A program made the translations under genes and the position numbers. From Pseudomonas sp. KU43P (GTDB lineage: Bacteria > Pseudomonadota > Gammaproteobacteria > Pseudomonadales > Pseudomonadaceae), in contig NZ_AP019365.1 of NCBI RefSeq assembly GCF_033095865.1, positions 3,073,501-3,137,500 on the forward strand: DNA of 64,000 nucleotides. The letters are read 5' to 3'. Numbering within the stretch: the first letter of the stretch is position 1; each line of letters begins with the position of its first letter. The notes below the pieces were generated by a model. The model was not told where the DNA came from. It worked only from the letters and a program-made list of their open reading frames with translations, and ran no database searches. This document shows positions 28,683-37,515 of this stretch, piece by piece.

Positions 28683-30028
28683 TGTCTTGCTCCATTTTCG
28701 ACACAGGGGAGATCCGGCAGGCGACGCAGGTCGCGCACCATGAACAGGTAACACAGCGCACCGAGCGCGGTGATGGTGGACACGAAGGCGAGGGCCCAGA
28801 CGAACGAGCCCGTGGCACTGACGATCAGGCCGATGGTCAGCGGGGTGACGATGCCGGCCGCGTTGGCGAACAGGTTGAACAACCCGCCGCTGAGGCCCAG
28901 CAGGCCTTTCGGGGCGATATCGGAGACGATCATCCAGGCCAGCGCCGACATGCCCTGCGCGAAATAGGCCACGCAGAGGATGCCGATCACCTGTGCGTCG
29001 GACTCGACGTAGTTGGCCAGGACGATGATCGAGGCCGTCAGCAGGCCGGCGATCACCGGCAGCTTGCGCGCCACGTTCAGCGAATGGCCACGGCGCAGCA
29101 AGGCGTCCGACAGCCAGCCCCCGGCCAGGGTGCCCAGCGACGCGGCGATGAACGGCAGTACCGCGACCCAGCCGACTTTCAGCCAGGGCATGTGCCGTTC
29201 GGTCACCAGGTAGGTGGGGAACCAGGTGAGGAAGAACACGTTGGTCGAGTTGCAGGCGAACTGCCCCAGGCAGATGCCCAGCATATTGCGGTGCTTGAGC
29301 AGTGCCGGGATCTGCGACCAGCGAAACACCGTGGCCTTCTGCCCACCGTCGACCACCCCCCCGCCGGCGGCGATGTAGTCCAGCTCGGCCCGGTTGGCGG
29401 AGGTGGACTGATGCGGCTCATGGTACTTGCGCCACCACAGCAGCCCGTACAGCACCCCCAGCAGGCCGACCGCCATCAGCAGGAAGCGCCAGCCATAGGC
29501 GTGCAACACCCAGAACAGCAACGGCGTGAGGAACGCAAGGCCGGTGTATTCGGCAAAGGTGTAGATGCCGGTGGCCCTTGCCCGCTCGCTCTGCGGGAAC
29601 CAGGTCGCCACCACCCGGCTGTTGGTGGGGAAGCACGGCGCTTCGGTCACGCCCACCAGAAAGCGCATGCCCAGCAGCGAAAGAAAGCCTTGGGCCAACC
29701 CTTGCAGGCCGGTGAACAGCGACCACAGGGTCAGCGCCAGCCAGTAGGTGAACTTGGTACCCAGGCGATCGATCAGGATGCCCCCGGGAATCTGCGCGGC
29801 AGCGTAGGTCCAGGAAAACGCCGAGAAGATCACCCCCATCAACGCCGCGTTCAGGCCCAGGTCGGCGCTGATGCTGGGCGCGGCGATGCCCATCACGCTG
29901 CGGTCCAGGTAGTTGATCATGGTGCCGCCACTGATCAGCGCCAGGATCATGAAGCGGGTGCGAGTTCTGTGTTGCAGGCGCGCGGGCGTGTCTAGCACGC
30001 CTTGGCCGAGGTGCTGTTCAACGGTCAT
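28679..30028 (-). CDS. MFS transporter, anion:cation symporter branch
   Basis: The 449-residue protein has 12 predicted helices and the ACS-family pattern NYLDRSVMGIAAPSISADLG and TYAAAQIPGGILIDRLG, like the permease at the left edge of the window. These transporters carry sugar acids and other organic anions with protons. It overlaps the SDR start by ATGA and follows the amidohydrolase by 42 bases, consistent with a transporter for the substrate of this operon. Confidence 0.9.
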   Translation of the reverse strand: MTVEQHLGQGVLDTPARLQHRTRTRFMILALISGGTMINYLDRSVMGIAAPSISADLGLNAALMGVIFSAFSWTYAAAQIPGGILIDRLGTKFTYWLALTLWSLFTGLQGLAQGFLSLLGMRFLVGVTEAPCFPTNSRVVATWFPQSERARATGIYTFAEYTGLAFLTPLLFWVLHAYGWRFLLMAVGLLGVLYGLLWWRKYHEPHQSTSANRAELDYIAAGGGVVDGGQKATVFRWSQIPALLKHRNMLGICLGQFACNSTNVFFLTWFPTYLVTERHMPWLKVGWVAVLPFIAASLGTLAGGWLSDALLRRGHSLNVARKLPVIAGLLTASIIVLANYVESDAQVIGILCVAYFAQGMSALAWMIVSDIAPKGLLGLSGGLFNLFANAAGIVTPLTIGLIVSATGSFVWALAFVSTITALGALCYLFMVRDLRRLPDLPCVENGARQ

Positions 30029-30070
30029 GACAATTGCTCTGTTGTTATTGGAATGGCAAATGCGCGCGGG

Positions 30071-30898
30071 TCAGGCGAAGCCGAACAGGCGCCTGGGTGT
30101 GTCCCACAGGATCTTTCGGCGCAGGCGGGGCTCCGGCATCAGGCGTTCGGCCAGTTTCAGCAGCGGGCCGTAGTCGACACGTGACGGTTGGCGGATGAAC
30201 GGCCAGTCCGAGCCCCAGATACAGGCATCCGGGCCGAAGGCTGCGATCAGGGCCTGCACATAGGCGCTGCTCTGTTCGTGCAGGGCATGCGCGGCGGCAA
30301 ATTTCTGCATGCCGGAGAGTTTCACGTAGACCCGGCCAAGCCGCGCCAGCCTGAGCAAGGCCTGGAAACCGGCCTGCTGCACGCCCGCTGCGGCATCCGG
30401 GCGCCCGCAGTGGTCAATCAGCACGCGCACGGTGCTGCGCTCGATCAGGCCCTGCAAGTCGACAAGCTGGTTTTCGCAGACCTGGATCTGGGCGAACAGG
30501 CCGAGCTCGGCCAGCCTGGCCAGCAGCGGTTCGGCCTCTTGCAGCCTGGACAGGCCGTGCATGGCGGGGTTGAACGCCACACCCACCACCCCTTGTTCGC
30601 GCAGCGCGGCCAACTGCTCGAGGCCGATCTGGCCATCAACCACCGCCACGCCCTTGAAGCGCCCCTGGCCGGAGGCCAGCGCATGCAACAGGCAGCGGTT
30701 GTCGGTGTGGTAGCCGCTGTTCGGCCCGACCAGCAGCGCATGACGCACGCCATAGGCGTCCATCACCTGGTCGAACTGCTCCAGCGGGGCAATCTCCTGG
30801 CCAGCCGGCGCGTAGGGCGCATCCGGGTGGTAGGCAAAGCGCGCAGGGTCAAACAAATGGTTATGGCAATCGATCTTCGGTTCATCAAAGATGTTCAA
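30071..30898 (-). CDS. Amidohydrolase_2 family metal-dependent hydrolase (lactonase-like)
   Basis: About 275 residues. The N-terminal metal motif KIDCHNHLFDP, a central barrel (MHGLSRLQEAEPL, VRVLIDHCGRPD) and the late metal ligand WGSDWPFIRQ identify the amidohydrolase-related family that includes L-fuconolactonase, L-rhamnonolactonase and 2-pyrone-4,6-dicarboxylate lactonase. TTG 30898 is the likely start, with AAGGAA eight bases upstream; the frame beyond it has no support. It is the first gene of the operon, facing the divergent LysR gene. Confidence 0.85.
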   Translation of the reverse strand: MNIFDEPKIDCHNHLFDPARFAYHPDAPYAPAGQEIAPLEQFDQVMDAYGVRHALLVGPNSGYHTDNRCLLHALASGQGRFKGVAVVDGQIGLEQLAALREQGVVGVAFNPAMHGLSRLQEAEPLLARLAELGLFAQIQVCENQLVDLQGLIERSTVRVLIDHCGRPDAAAGVQQAGFQALLRLARLGRVYVKLSGMQKFAAAHALHEQSSAYVQALIAAFGPDACIWGSDWPFIRQPSRVDYGPLLKLAERLMPEPRLRRKILWDTPRRLFGFA

Positions 30899-31043
30899 AG
30901 GCGGTTCCTTCAAGCGCCACTGCGCTTGCCTGCAGATCTTGTTATCGTTCGCCGTCCAGGCGATTACCTGGGTCCAAGATACTGCGGGCGTGTGCGTTGC
31001 GCTCATACACAGATAATCAAGACCATAACCTGAGGTAATACCC

Positions 31044-31997
31044 ATGCATCCCGCCAAAGCCAGCAACGATGCCGGCACGATGGTGTTCAAGCTGCGGCAT
31101 ATGGAGGTGTTCCGGGCGGTCATGCTGACCGGCTCGATCAGCGCCGCCGCCAAGCTGCTGTATGTCTCGCAACCGGCGGTGAGCAAGCTGATTGGCTATA
31201 TCGAGGGGCGGCTGACCTACCGCCTGTTCGAGCGCATCAACAACCGCCTGGTGCCCACCGAGGAGGCGCAGGTACTGTTTCGGGAAGTCGAGCGGGTGTA
31301 CCAGGCGGCTTTGCAGGTCAACGAATGTGCGCTGTCACTGGCGGCAGGCAGTCACCGAAACCTGCGCCTGTGCTGCAGCGCTTCGCTCTCGACGGTGGTC
31401 ATCCCCATGGCCCTGGCCCGGCTCAAACGCGAGTCGCCCGCGTTGCAGATCGAGTGGCAGACCTCGCTGATGGGCGAGATGCCCAACCAGATCCTGTCGA
31501 AGAAGGTCGACCTGGCAATCGCCGCCCTACCGGTGGTTCACGATCACCTGCACTCCCAGCCTTTCATGCGCGGGCGCATGGTGGCGGTGATGCCAGCCGA
31601 TCACGTGCTGGCAGGGCAATCTACGCTAGCCCTGCACGAGCTGGCAGGCCATGCACTGTTGCTGTTTCGGCCAGACATGCCGTTTGGCCAGCTGCTCGCC
31701 GAAGCGATAGCGCGGCGCGGCCTGCAACTGGATTCGCTGCTGTCGTTCACCAATGCCAACGAAGCCGTGGCGTTGGTCAAGCAGGGCATGGGGATTACCC
31801 TGATCGACGAGTTCGTGGCGCAGGACAGTGGCCTGGCAGTGGTGCCCTTGGCCGAGGACATCCACTTCGACATCAGCTTCGTCTACTCGCGCTTCGAGCC
31901 ACCGTCGCAGGCGGCGCTGCAATTGATGCGGGTTTTGCAGGAACAGGCGCTGCGGCTGGGTCGAAGCATCGATGGGGGCGCCTTGCCCGGCGTGTGA
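31044..31997 (+). CDS. LysR-family regulator of the divergent sugar-acid-like operon
   Basis: The 317-residue protein has a helix-turn-helix at about residues 28-70 (GSISAAAKLLYVSQPAVSKL) and a PBP2 effector domain (about 105-305). ATG 31044 has GAGG eight bases upstream; a second ATG (MVFKLRHMEV) follows 12 codons later. It is divergent from the amidohydrolase-MFS-SDR-isomerase operon and, as is usual for LysR genes, probably activates it from the 145-base shared region. Confidence 0.9.
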   Translation: MHPAKASNDAGTMVFKLRHMEVFRAVMLTGSISAAAKLLYVSQPAVSKLIGYIEGRLTYRLFERINNRLVPTEEAQVLFREVERVYQAALQVNECALSLAAGSHRNLRLCCSASLSTVVIPMALARLKRESPALQIEWQTSLMGEMPNQILSKKVDLAIAALPVVHDHLHSQPFMRGRMVAVMPADHVLAGQSTLALHELAGHALLLFRPDMPFGQLLAEAIARRGLQLDSLLSFTNANEAVALVKQGMGITLIDEFVAQDSGLAVVPLAEDIHFDISFVYSRFEPPSQAALQLMRVLQEQALRLGRSIDGGALPGV

Positions 31998-32008
31998 ATG
32001 GCTGCCCT

Positions 32009-32488
32009 TCAAGCGTGGCGTTCGGCCAGGATCTCGGCGCGGGTGGTGACGTTGCCGAAGTGATGCTTCCACAGCTCGATCCCCATTTTCCCGGAGCGGT
32101 CCAGCGAGGAGCCCACTGTCAGGTCGGTAATCAAGGTCGGCATCAGCCCGGCATCGAACAAGGCGAAGCCTGCGGCCAGTACGCAGGTCTCGGTCTGCAA
32201 GCCGCAGACCAGCACCCGCTGCGCCCCCAGTTGGCGCAAGTGCTCGATGGTTTCGGCAGTCTGGCCATAGCCGTGTTTGACGAACACCTTGTCGGCTTCG
32301 ACCAGGCTTTCGTCCTGGGCGGCGGGGTGCCAGCCGAGCTGCCGCTGGAAGGGGGTGACCTGCTCGTCGTGCAGCTCGATCGAGGCGATGGTGGGAAGGG
32401 TGGCGGACAACGCCCGGATGCCATCGACGAGCCACTCGGGCGGGCTGAATGTGGACTGGACGTCGACGATGAGAAGAACCTGCCGCAT
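32009..32488 (-). CDS. Isochorismatase-like cysteine hydrolase
   Basis: The 159-residue protein has the family triad: aspartate in LLIVDVQSTF (D9), lysine in VFVKHGYGQT and the nucleophilic cysteine in LQTETCVLAAGF. The family includes nicotinamidases and N-carbamoyl hydrolases; with only 159 residues it is a compact member. It converges on the LysR gene with 11 bases between, and no neighbouring gene suggests a substrate. Confidence 0.87.
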   Translation of the reverse strand: MRQVLLIVDVQSTFSPPEWLVDGIRALSATLPTIASIELHDEQVTPFQRQLGWHPAAQDESLVEADKVFVKHGYGQTAETIEHLRQLGAQRVLVCGLQTETCVLAAGFALFDAGLMPTLITDLTVGSSLDRSGKMGIELWKHHFGNVTTRAEILAERHA

Positions 32489-32680
32489 GAGCGCTCCGAG
32501 GGTTGGGTAAAGGTGCGCAGTATAACGTTCCTGCCCCCCATGGCTGCAGTGGGCCAGTAGCGAGCCGTGGCCGTCCGATCATTTAAGTAACGGTTTTCTA
32601 GAACTTTTTCCGGTTTGCTGGTCTATGTGAACAGGCCTGTTGGCCTAACGCCCCATAGTCAGCAGAGGTTGTCTTCGCTC

Positions 32681-33067
32681 ATGAAAATCCATGTCCCACG
32701 GATAGTGCTTCTTGGCCTGTTCGCGTTCGCGGCAATGGGCTCGGCATCTGCAACACCGATGAAGGTTTCAACCCCGCTGCGCGCCACAGAGGCAACGGCA
32801 GTGAAGGCCCCCGACAACCCGTGGCCGAACCTGGCCAGCGAGGGGCTGGAGCAGCCCGCCACGCTGCTGGCCCATGATGACCGCTATTGGCATGACGACC
32901 ACAGGCATGACCGGCGCGACGACTGGCGTCGTGATCAGTGGCGCCGTGAGCAATGGCGCCGCGAGCAGGCACGGCGTGACTGGGAACGCCGCCGCGACTG
33001 GCAACGCCAGCATGAACGGGCCATGCGCCACCGGTATGAGGCGGAGCATCACTACTACCGCCGCTGA
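32681..33067 (+). CDS. Secreted protein with an Arg/Asp/Trp-rich tail
   Basis: The 128-residue protein has a signal peptide (MKIHVPRIVLLGLFAFAAMG, cleavage near ASA). The last 55 residues are almost only Arg, Asp, His, Trp, Gln and Glu in a quasi-repeat (HDDHRHDRRDDWRRD, QWRREQWRREQARRDWERRR). Similar low-complexity tails occur in uncharacterised Pseudomonas periplasmic proteins. It could bind metal or nucleic acid/polyanion, but that is speculation. Confidence 0.72.
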   Translation: MKIHVPRIVLLGLFAFAAMGSASATPMKVSTPLRATEATAVKAPDNPWPNLASEGLEQPATLLAHDDRYWHDDHRHDRRDDWRRDQWRREQWRREQARRDWERRRDWQRQHERAMRHRYEAEHHYYRR

Positions 33068-33075
33068 TGGGGCCG

Positions 33076-33174
33076 TTTGCCGGCCCTATCGCCGGCAAGC
33101 CGGCTCCCACAGCTTCAGTGCTGGCTCAACAACGGCTGGGCATTTGTGGGAGCCGGTTCGCCGGCGATGAAGGC
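33076..33174. repeat. REP pair upstream of the Rieske oxygenase
   Basis: GGCCCTATCGCCGGCAAGCC to CTCCCACAG (33083-33111) and TGTGGGAGCCGGTTCGCCGG with CGATGAAGG (33147-33174) in inverted orientation, separated by about 35 bases. The remaining 33175-33299 probably holds the oxygenase promoter; no site was recognised in it. Confidence 0.83.
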
Positions 33175-33299
33175 AACGCAGGCCAACCCGCATAACGGCG
33201 GGCATATGACCAACATGTTTCCTGCGCCATGGGCAGGCACCCCAGGCTTCTCTAGCATCGACTTCGCATTCGATGGCATCAAAAACAAGGAGAAGCGAA

Positions 33300-34355
33300 A
33301 TGCCCACCCCCGCCGCAGCCTGCGCTACCCCCACCTGGAACCCGATCACCCAGACCAGCTCCTTCACCCCGCACGACCGTGAGATCCTCACTCGCCACTG
33401 GCACCCCGTGGCCTTTTCCGCCGACGTCGGCGACAAACCCTACGCTGTGACCCTGCTGGACGAACCCATCGTCCTCTACCGCACCGCCGGCAAGTTGAAC
33501 GCGGCCCGCGACATCTGCAGCCATCGCGGTGCACCGCTGAGCAAGGGTTGGGTGCAGGGCGAGAACATCATCTGCCCTTACCACGGCCTGCATTTCGGCA
33601 CCGATGGCCGTTGCACCCGCATCCCCTCGGAACCCAACGCCAACCTTACCGAACGCCACCGCATCCAGATGTATGCCACACGCGAAGACTACGGGATGAT
33701 CTGGGTGCTGATGGCCGGCAGCGATGCGCCGTTTGCCGAAATGCCGTCCTGGCATGACGCAAGCTTCCAGCGCATTCTGCCTCCGTCGATCGACATCGCC
33801 GCCTCGGCCGGCCGCCAGGTGGAAGGCTTCATCGACGTCGCGCACTTCGCCTGGATTCATCACGACGCCTTCGCCGACCGCGACAACCCGGTAGTGCCTA
33901 CCTACAGGGCCGAGCTTACCCCCCACGGCATGCATGCCGAATACATCAGCAGCGTCAGCAACTTCCCCAAACAGTTGCAGCACCGCGCGCCCGAGGGTTT
34001 CCAGTGGAAGCGCACGTTCGATGTGTTCGCGCCCTTCACTGCTCGCCTGGCAGTGAATTTCCCCGATGCCGAACACCGTCTGGTGATTCTCAACGCAGCC
34101 AGCCCGATTTCGGCGCGCAAGACCCGCATGTTCTGCGCCATCACCCGCAACTTCGACCAGCAGCTGCCGCTGGACGACGTCTATGCCTTCAACCAGCAGG
34201 TGTTCGAGGAAGACCGCGACATCGTCGAGCTGTGCCGCCCCGAAGACCTGCCGCTGGACCTCTCGCTGGAGATCCACATCCCCGCCGACCGCTCCTCGAC
34301 GGCCTATCGGCGTGCCTTGAGTGCCTTGGGCCTTGGCCGCGCTTTCACCAGCTGA
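33300..34355 (+). CDS. Rieske non-haem iron oxygenase
   Basis: The 351-residue oxygenase has the Rieske [2Fe-2S] site CSHRG with CPYHGLHFG (C73, H75, C92, H95) and the mononuclear iron site [13 protein letters not shown] (D179, H182, H187). Size and layout fit single-component alpha-subunit enzymes such as vanillate O-demethylase VanA, which hydroxylate or dealkylate aromatic or other substrates in the cytosol. GGAG lies ten bases before the start. The usual ferredoxin reductase partner (VanB-like) is absent; a rubredoxin-reductase fusion follows after 14 bases. Confidence 0.9.
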   Translation: MPTPAAACATPTWNPITQTSSFTPHDREILTRHWHPVAFSADVGDKPYAVTLLDEPIVLYRTAGKLNAARDICSHRGAPLSKGWVQGENIICPYHGLHFGTDGRCTRIPSEPNANLTERHRIQMYATREDYGMIWVLMAGSDAPFAEMPSWHDASFQRILPPSIDIAASAGRQVEGFIDVAHFAWIHHDAFADRDNPVVPTYRAELTPHGMHAEYISSVSNFPKQLQHRAPEGFQWKRTFDVFAPFTARLAVNFPDAEHRLVILNAASPISARKTRMFCAITRNFDQQLPLDDVYAFNQQVFEEDRDIVELCRPEDLPLDLSLEIHIPADRSSTAYRRALSALGLGRAFTS

Positions 34356-34369
34356 CGGGAGTCGCGAAC

Positions 34370-35725
34370 ATGTACAAATGGGAATGTCTTGTGTGTGGCT
34401 TCTTCTATGACGAAGCCTTGGGCAGGCCGGAAGACGGCATCGCAGCGGGTACCCGCTGGGAAGATGTGCCGCAGGATTGGTACTGCCCTGAATGCGGGGT
34501 CGGCAAGGCCGACTTCGAAATGGTCCGGTTGCCGCTGAAGGCCGAAGTGCCACAGGCGGCGGCGCCAAGCGAACCGGTGGTGATACTCGGCTCCGGGCTT
34601 GCCGGCTATACCGTGGCACGCGAGCTGCGCAAGCTCGATGCCGTGACGCCGATCATGATCGTGACCCGCGATGGCGGCGAGTTCTACTCCAAGCCGGCAT
34701 TGTCCAATGCCTGCCAGAGCGGACGGCTGCCCGATCAGTTGGTGACCAGCGATGCCGCGCACATGGCCGTGCAGCTCAACGCTACGATCATCACCCACAC
34801 TCAGGTCGAGCGCATCGATGTCGACGCCCAGTGCATCTACCTCGCAGGCAAGGCGCAGCGCTACGGCGCCCTGGTGCTGGCATTGGGTGCAGACCCGCGA
34901 CGCCCGTCGCTCAAAGGTGACGGCGCGGATGCACTGATCACGGTGAACGACCTGGACGACTACCGGCACTTGCACCAGCAGATCGGCCAGGCCAGCCGCA
35001 TCGCCATTCTCGGCGGCGGGTTGATCGGCTGCGAATTCGCCAACGACCTGTGCCATGCAGGGCACGAGATCATCATCGTCGACCGCGCCACCTGGCCATT
35101 GAGCCGCCTGCTGCCCGAACAGGCCGGCGAAGAAATGGCCAACGCCCTGCACGCCATCGGCGTGCGCCTGGAACTGGGCAATGGCCCGGTCGCCGTGCAT
35201 CGCAGCGCCAACGGCCTTGAGCTGCAACTGGCCGATGAACGCGTGCTCGAGGTGGACTACGTGCTCAGCGCCATCGGCCTGCAGCCACGGGTCGAGCTGG
35301 CGCGCACGGCCGGCCTCACGGTCGAGGCTGGCATCGTCACGGATGCGCACCTGCGCACCAGTGCCAGCAATGTCTATGCCCTCGGCGACTGTGCCCAGGT
35401 GCATGGCCTGCTGTTGCCCTACGTGATGCCGATCATGCTCCAGGCGCGAGCGCTGGCGCAGACCCTGGCCGGGCAACCGACAGCGGTCGCCTACCCCGCC
35501 ATGCCGGTCACCATCAAGACCAGCGTGCTGCCCACTGTGGTCGCCTCGCCGCTGGATGACCAGGGGTTGTGGTCGACCGAGTTGCTCAGCCGCTGCGACA
35601 AAGGCATCGCGGCTGTTCGCTCGCTTTACCACGACCGCGACAGCCGGGTGCAGGGCTTCGTGCTGATGGGCGCGGCGACCCAGCAGAAAGCCGAGTTGCT
35701 GAGCGCCCTGCCTGCCTGGAGGTGA
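34370..35725 (+). CDS. Rubredoxin-rubredoxin reductase fusion
   Basis: The 451-residue protein begins with a rubredoxin domain (residues 1-55; [11 protein letters not shown] and [12 protein letters not shown] supply four cysteines for one iron). A FAD-dependent reductase follows (from about 65): [18 protein letters not shown] for [19 protein letters not shown] for NAD(P)H and [12 protein letters not shown] for the flavin. Separate proteins of these two types pass electrons to alkane hydroxylase AlkB. Here the gene lies directly behind a Rieske oxygenase, so it is the probable electron donor of that enzyme. Confidence 0.92.
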   Translation: MYKWECLVCGFFYDEALGRPEDGIAAGTRWEDVPQDWYCPECGVGKADFEMVRLPLKAEVPQAAAPSEPVVILGSGLAGYTVARELRKLDAVTPIMIVTRDGGEFYSKPALSNACQSGRLPDQLVTSDAAHMAVQLNATIITHTQVERIDVDAQCIYLAGKAQRYGALVLALGADPRRPSLKGDGADALITVNDLDDYRHLHQQIGQASRIAILGGGLIGCEFANDLCHAGHEIIIVDRATWPLSRLLPEQAGEEMANALHAIGVRLELGNGPVAVHRSANGLELQLADERVLEVDYVLSAIGLQPRVELARTAGLTVEAGIVTDAHLRTSASNVYALGDCAQVHGLLLPYVMPIMLQARALAQTLAGQPTAVAYPAMPVTIKTSVLPTVVASPLDDQGLWSTELLSRCDKGIAAVRSLYHDRDSRVQGFVLMGAATQQKAELLSALPAWR

Positions 35726-35745
35726 CAGCACAGGCCGGCTTGCGT

Positions 35746-35763
35746 TATATATCTTGATATATA
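35746..35763. promoter_or_regulatory. Candidate operator 1, TATATA palindrome
   Basis: TATATATCTTGATATATA is a perfect palindrome with eight-base arms and a two-base spacer, between the end of the rubredoxin reductase gene and the LysR gene. Flanking GCG (left) and CCG (right) extend the similarity to the site at 36812. Confidence 0.62.
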
Positions 35764-35780
35764 CCGAAAACAGCAACCTT

Positions 35781-35810
35781 CTGCGGGAGCCGGCAAGCCG
35801 GCTCCCGCAG
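35781..35810. repeat. Single REP-type palindrome
   Basis: CTGCGGGAGCCGG and CCGGCTCCCGCAG form a perfect 13-base stem around CAAG. It is in the LysR leader, between the TATATA palindrome and the start codon. Confidence 0.8.
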
Positions 35811-35854
35811 GGATCGCACTCGCATTCAGGTTTTTGCAGTGCTGGAGAGCGCCT

Positions 35855-36775
35855 GTGCCCAAACCCACCCCCAACTGCGATGCCCAGCTCCTGCGCACGC
35901 TGCACACCCTGCTCACCGAAGGCAGCGTTTCACGCACCGCCGAACGCCTCGGGCAAAGCCAACCCGCCATCAGCGTGGCCTTGCGCCGCCTGCGCGACAT
36001 GACCGGTGACCCGCTGCTGGTCCGCAGTGGCAGCCGAATGCTGCTGACCAGCCACGCCCAGACCCTGATCGACCCCGTGCGCCAGGCCCTGGCCGGCATC
36101 GACCAGGTGCTGCACCCGGTCGACCACTTCGACCCCGCCACCAGCCGGCAGCACTTTCGCATCAGCACGCCGGACTACCTGAGTGTATTCTTCGTGCCCG
36201 CCATCATCGAACGCTTCCACGCCCAGGCGCCCTGCGCCACCCTGGAGCTGACACACCTGCAGGCCGAAGGGGGTTACGAGCATGGGCTCGAAGAGGGTTC
36301 GCTGGACCTGGTGATCGGCAACTGGCAACGCCCGGCCCAGCACTTGCACCTGCAATCCTTGTGCGACGACGACCTGGTGTGCCTGATCCGCGATGGGCAC
36401 CCCATCCCTCCCGGCGGGCTGACCCGCGAGGCCTATAGCCAGGCCGACCACCTGGATGTGCTGACCCACACCGCCGGCGGGCACGGCACCATTGGCACAG
36501 AGCTGGGCAAGGCCGGCCTGGTGCGACGCGTGACCACGACCTTGCCCTACTTCTGCCTGGCGCCTTACGCGCTGGTCCGATCCGACCTGGTATTCACCAC
36601 CACACGCGCCTTCGCCCGTCACTACGCCGAGCTGCTGCCTCTGCGTATCGAACCCTTGCCGGCAGCCACCAGGCCGTTGCGCTATTACCAGCTCTGGCAC
36701 GCACGCAAGCACCGCGCACAGGCCTCCAAATGGTTGCGTGGCCTGGTCCTGGCCAGTGCCAACGCCATTGCGTGA
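35855..36775 (+). CDS. LysR-family regulator
   Basis: About 306 residues from GTG 35855, chosen for the GGAGAG six bases upstream; the open frame begins at 35834. The helix-turn-helix is at about residues 20-60 (GSVSRTAERLGQSQPAISVA), followed by a PBP2 effector domain of the NodD/LinR-like branch (STPDYLSVFFVPAIIERF). It follows the Rieske/rubredoxin pair in the same direction and may control it, although LysR regulators are more often divergent. Confidence 0.87.
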   Translation: MPKPTPNCDAQLLRTLHTLLTEGSVSRTAERLGQSQPAISVALRRLRDMTGDPLLVRSGSRMLLTSHAQTLIDPVRQALAGIDQVLHPVDHFDPATSRQHFRISTPDYLSVFFVPAIIERFHAQAPCATLELTHLQAEGGYEHGLEEGSLDLVIGNWQRPAQHLHLQSLCDDDLVCLIRDGHPIPPGGLTREAYSQADHLDVLTHTAGGHGTIGTELGKAGLVRRVTTTLPYFCLAPYALVRSDLVFTTTRAFARHYAELLPLRIEPLPAATRPLRYYQLWHARKHRAQASKWLRGLVLASANAIA

Positions 36776-36811
36776 CGCACCACAGGCTTTTGTCAGGCGA
36801 CTCACACTTAC

Positions 36812-36833
36812 GCTATATATTTTTGTATATTGC
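36812..36833. promoter_or_regulatory. Candidate operator 2, TATATA palindrome
   Basis: GCTATATAT and GTATATTGC are near-complementary arms (seven of nine) around TTTT, about 38 bases before the TetR start. Read on the minus strand, 17 of 25 positions match the region around operator 1, including both GCG/CG flanks. Confidence 0.6.
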
Positions 36834-36870
36834 GCTTTTACCCGCTTCAGGGAAGCCTGCCGTGTACATC

Positions 36871-37509
36871 ATGCCGTTCGAACTGCCACGAGAAATGCCC
36901 AAGGCTTGCGAGGAGCCTTTGGCCGATCCCGTACGCAGCACCATCCTCAATGCCGCCAGCGAAGCATTCGCCCAGCAGGGCTACGCCGCAACCAAGCTGT
37001 CGGAGATCGCCACCCTGGCCTGCCTGCCCAGGTCCAACGTGCTCTACTACTTCAAGTCCAAGGCGAACATTTACAGCCAGGTGCTGGAGGACATCGCCCC
37101 CCGCTACCTGGATGCCTGCGCGCCCTTCCAGCACGACGACGCTCCGCTGGAGGCGTTGAGCCGCACGGTCACCGCCATGATCCGCCTGTTCGAGGGCCGC
37201 CCGTTCGCCTCCAAAGTGCTGCTGCAGGAACTCAAGGAAGGTGGCCGGCGCATTCCTGGGGACTTTCTTGAACGCTGGGCCTGCCAGGCCCAGGAAAATA
37301 CCGCGCAGATTCGCCAATGGATTGGCAGCGGGCAACTGGCGGCGGTCAATCCAGAGCATGTACTGCCTTCGGTCTGGGCCATTGCGCAGGCGTGCATCGA
37401 CCGCTGCTGGCATGCCCCGGCGGGTGCGGGGCAAGGTATCGACTACCGCGTGGCAACGGCTTCATCGGTGCGCTTGCTGCTCAACGGCCTGGCGCCGGGC
37501 AACCGCTGA
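36871..37509 (+). CDS. TetR-family regulator (RutR-like)
   Basis: About 212 residues from ATG 36871; GTG 36862 is an alternative with a better-spaced AGGGAAG. The helix-turn-helix (STILNAASEAFAQQGYAATK and LPRSNVLYYFKSKANIYSQV) is near residues 20-65, and the C-terminal domain resembles the RutR/pyrimidine-regulator branch. It follows the LysR gene after 95 bases with its own palindrome. As TetR proteins commonly bind such symmetric sites, this is the best candidate for recognising both TATATA palindromes. Confidence 0.85.
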   Translation: MPFELPREMPKACEEPLADPVRSTILNAASEAFAQQGYAATKLSEIATLACLPRSNVLYYFKSKANIYSQVLEDIAPRYLDACAPFQHDDAPLEALSRTVTAMIRLFEGRPFASKVLLQELKEGGRRIPGDFLERWACQAQENTAQIRQWIGSGQLAAVNPEHVLPSVWAIAQACIDRCWHAPAGAGQGIDYRVATASSVRLLLNGLAPGNR

Positions 37510-37515
37510 CCGCAC

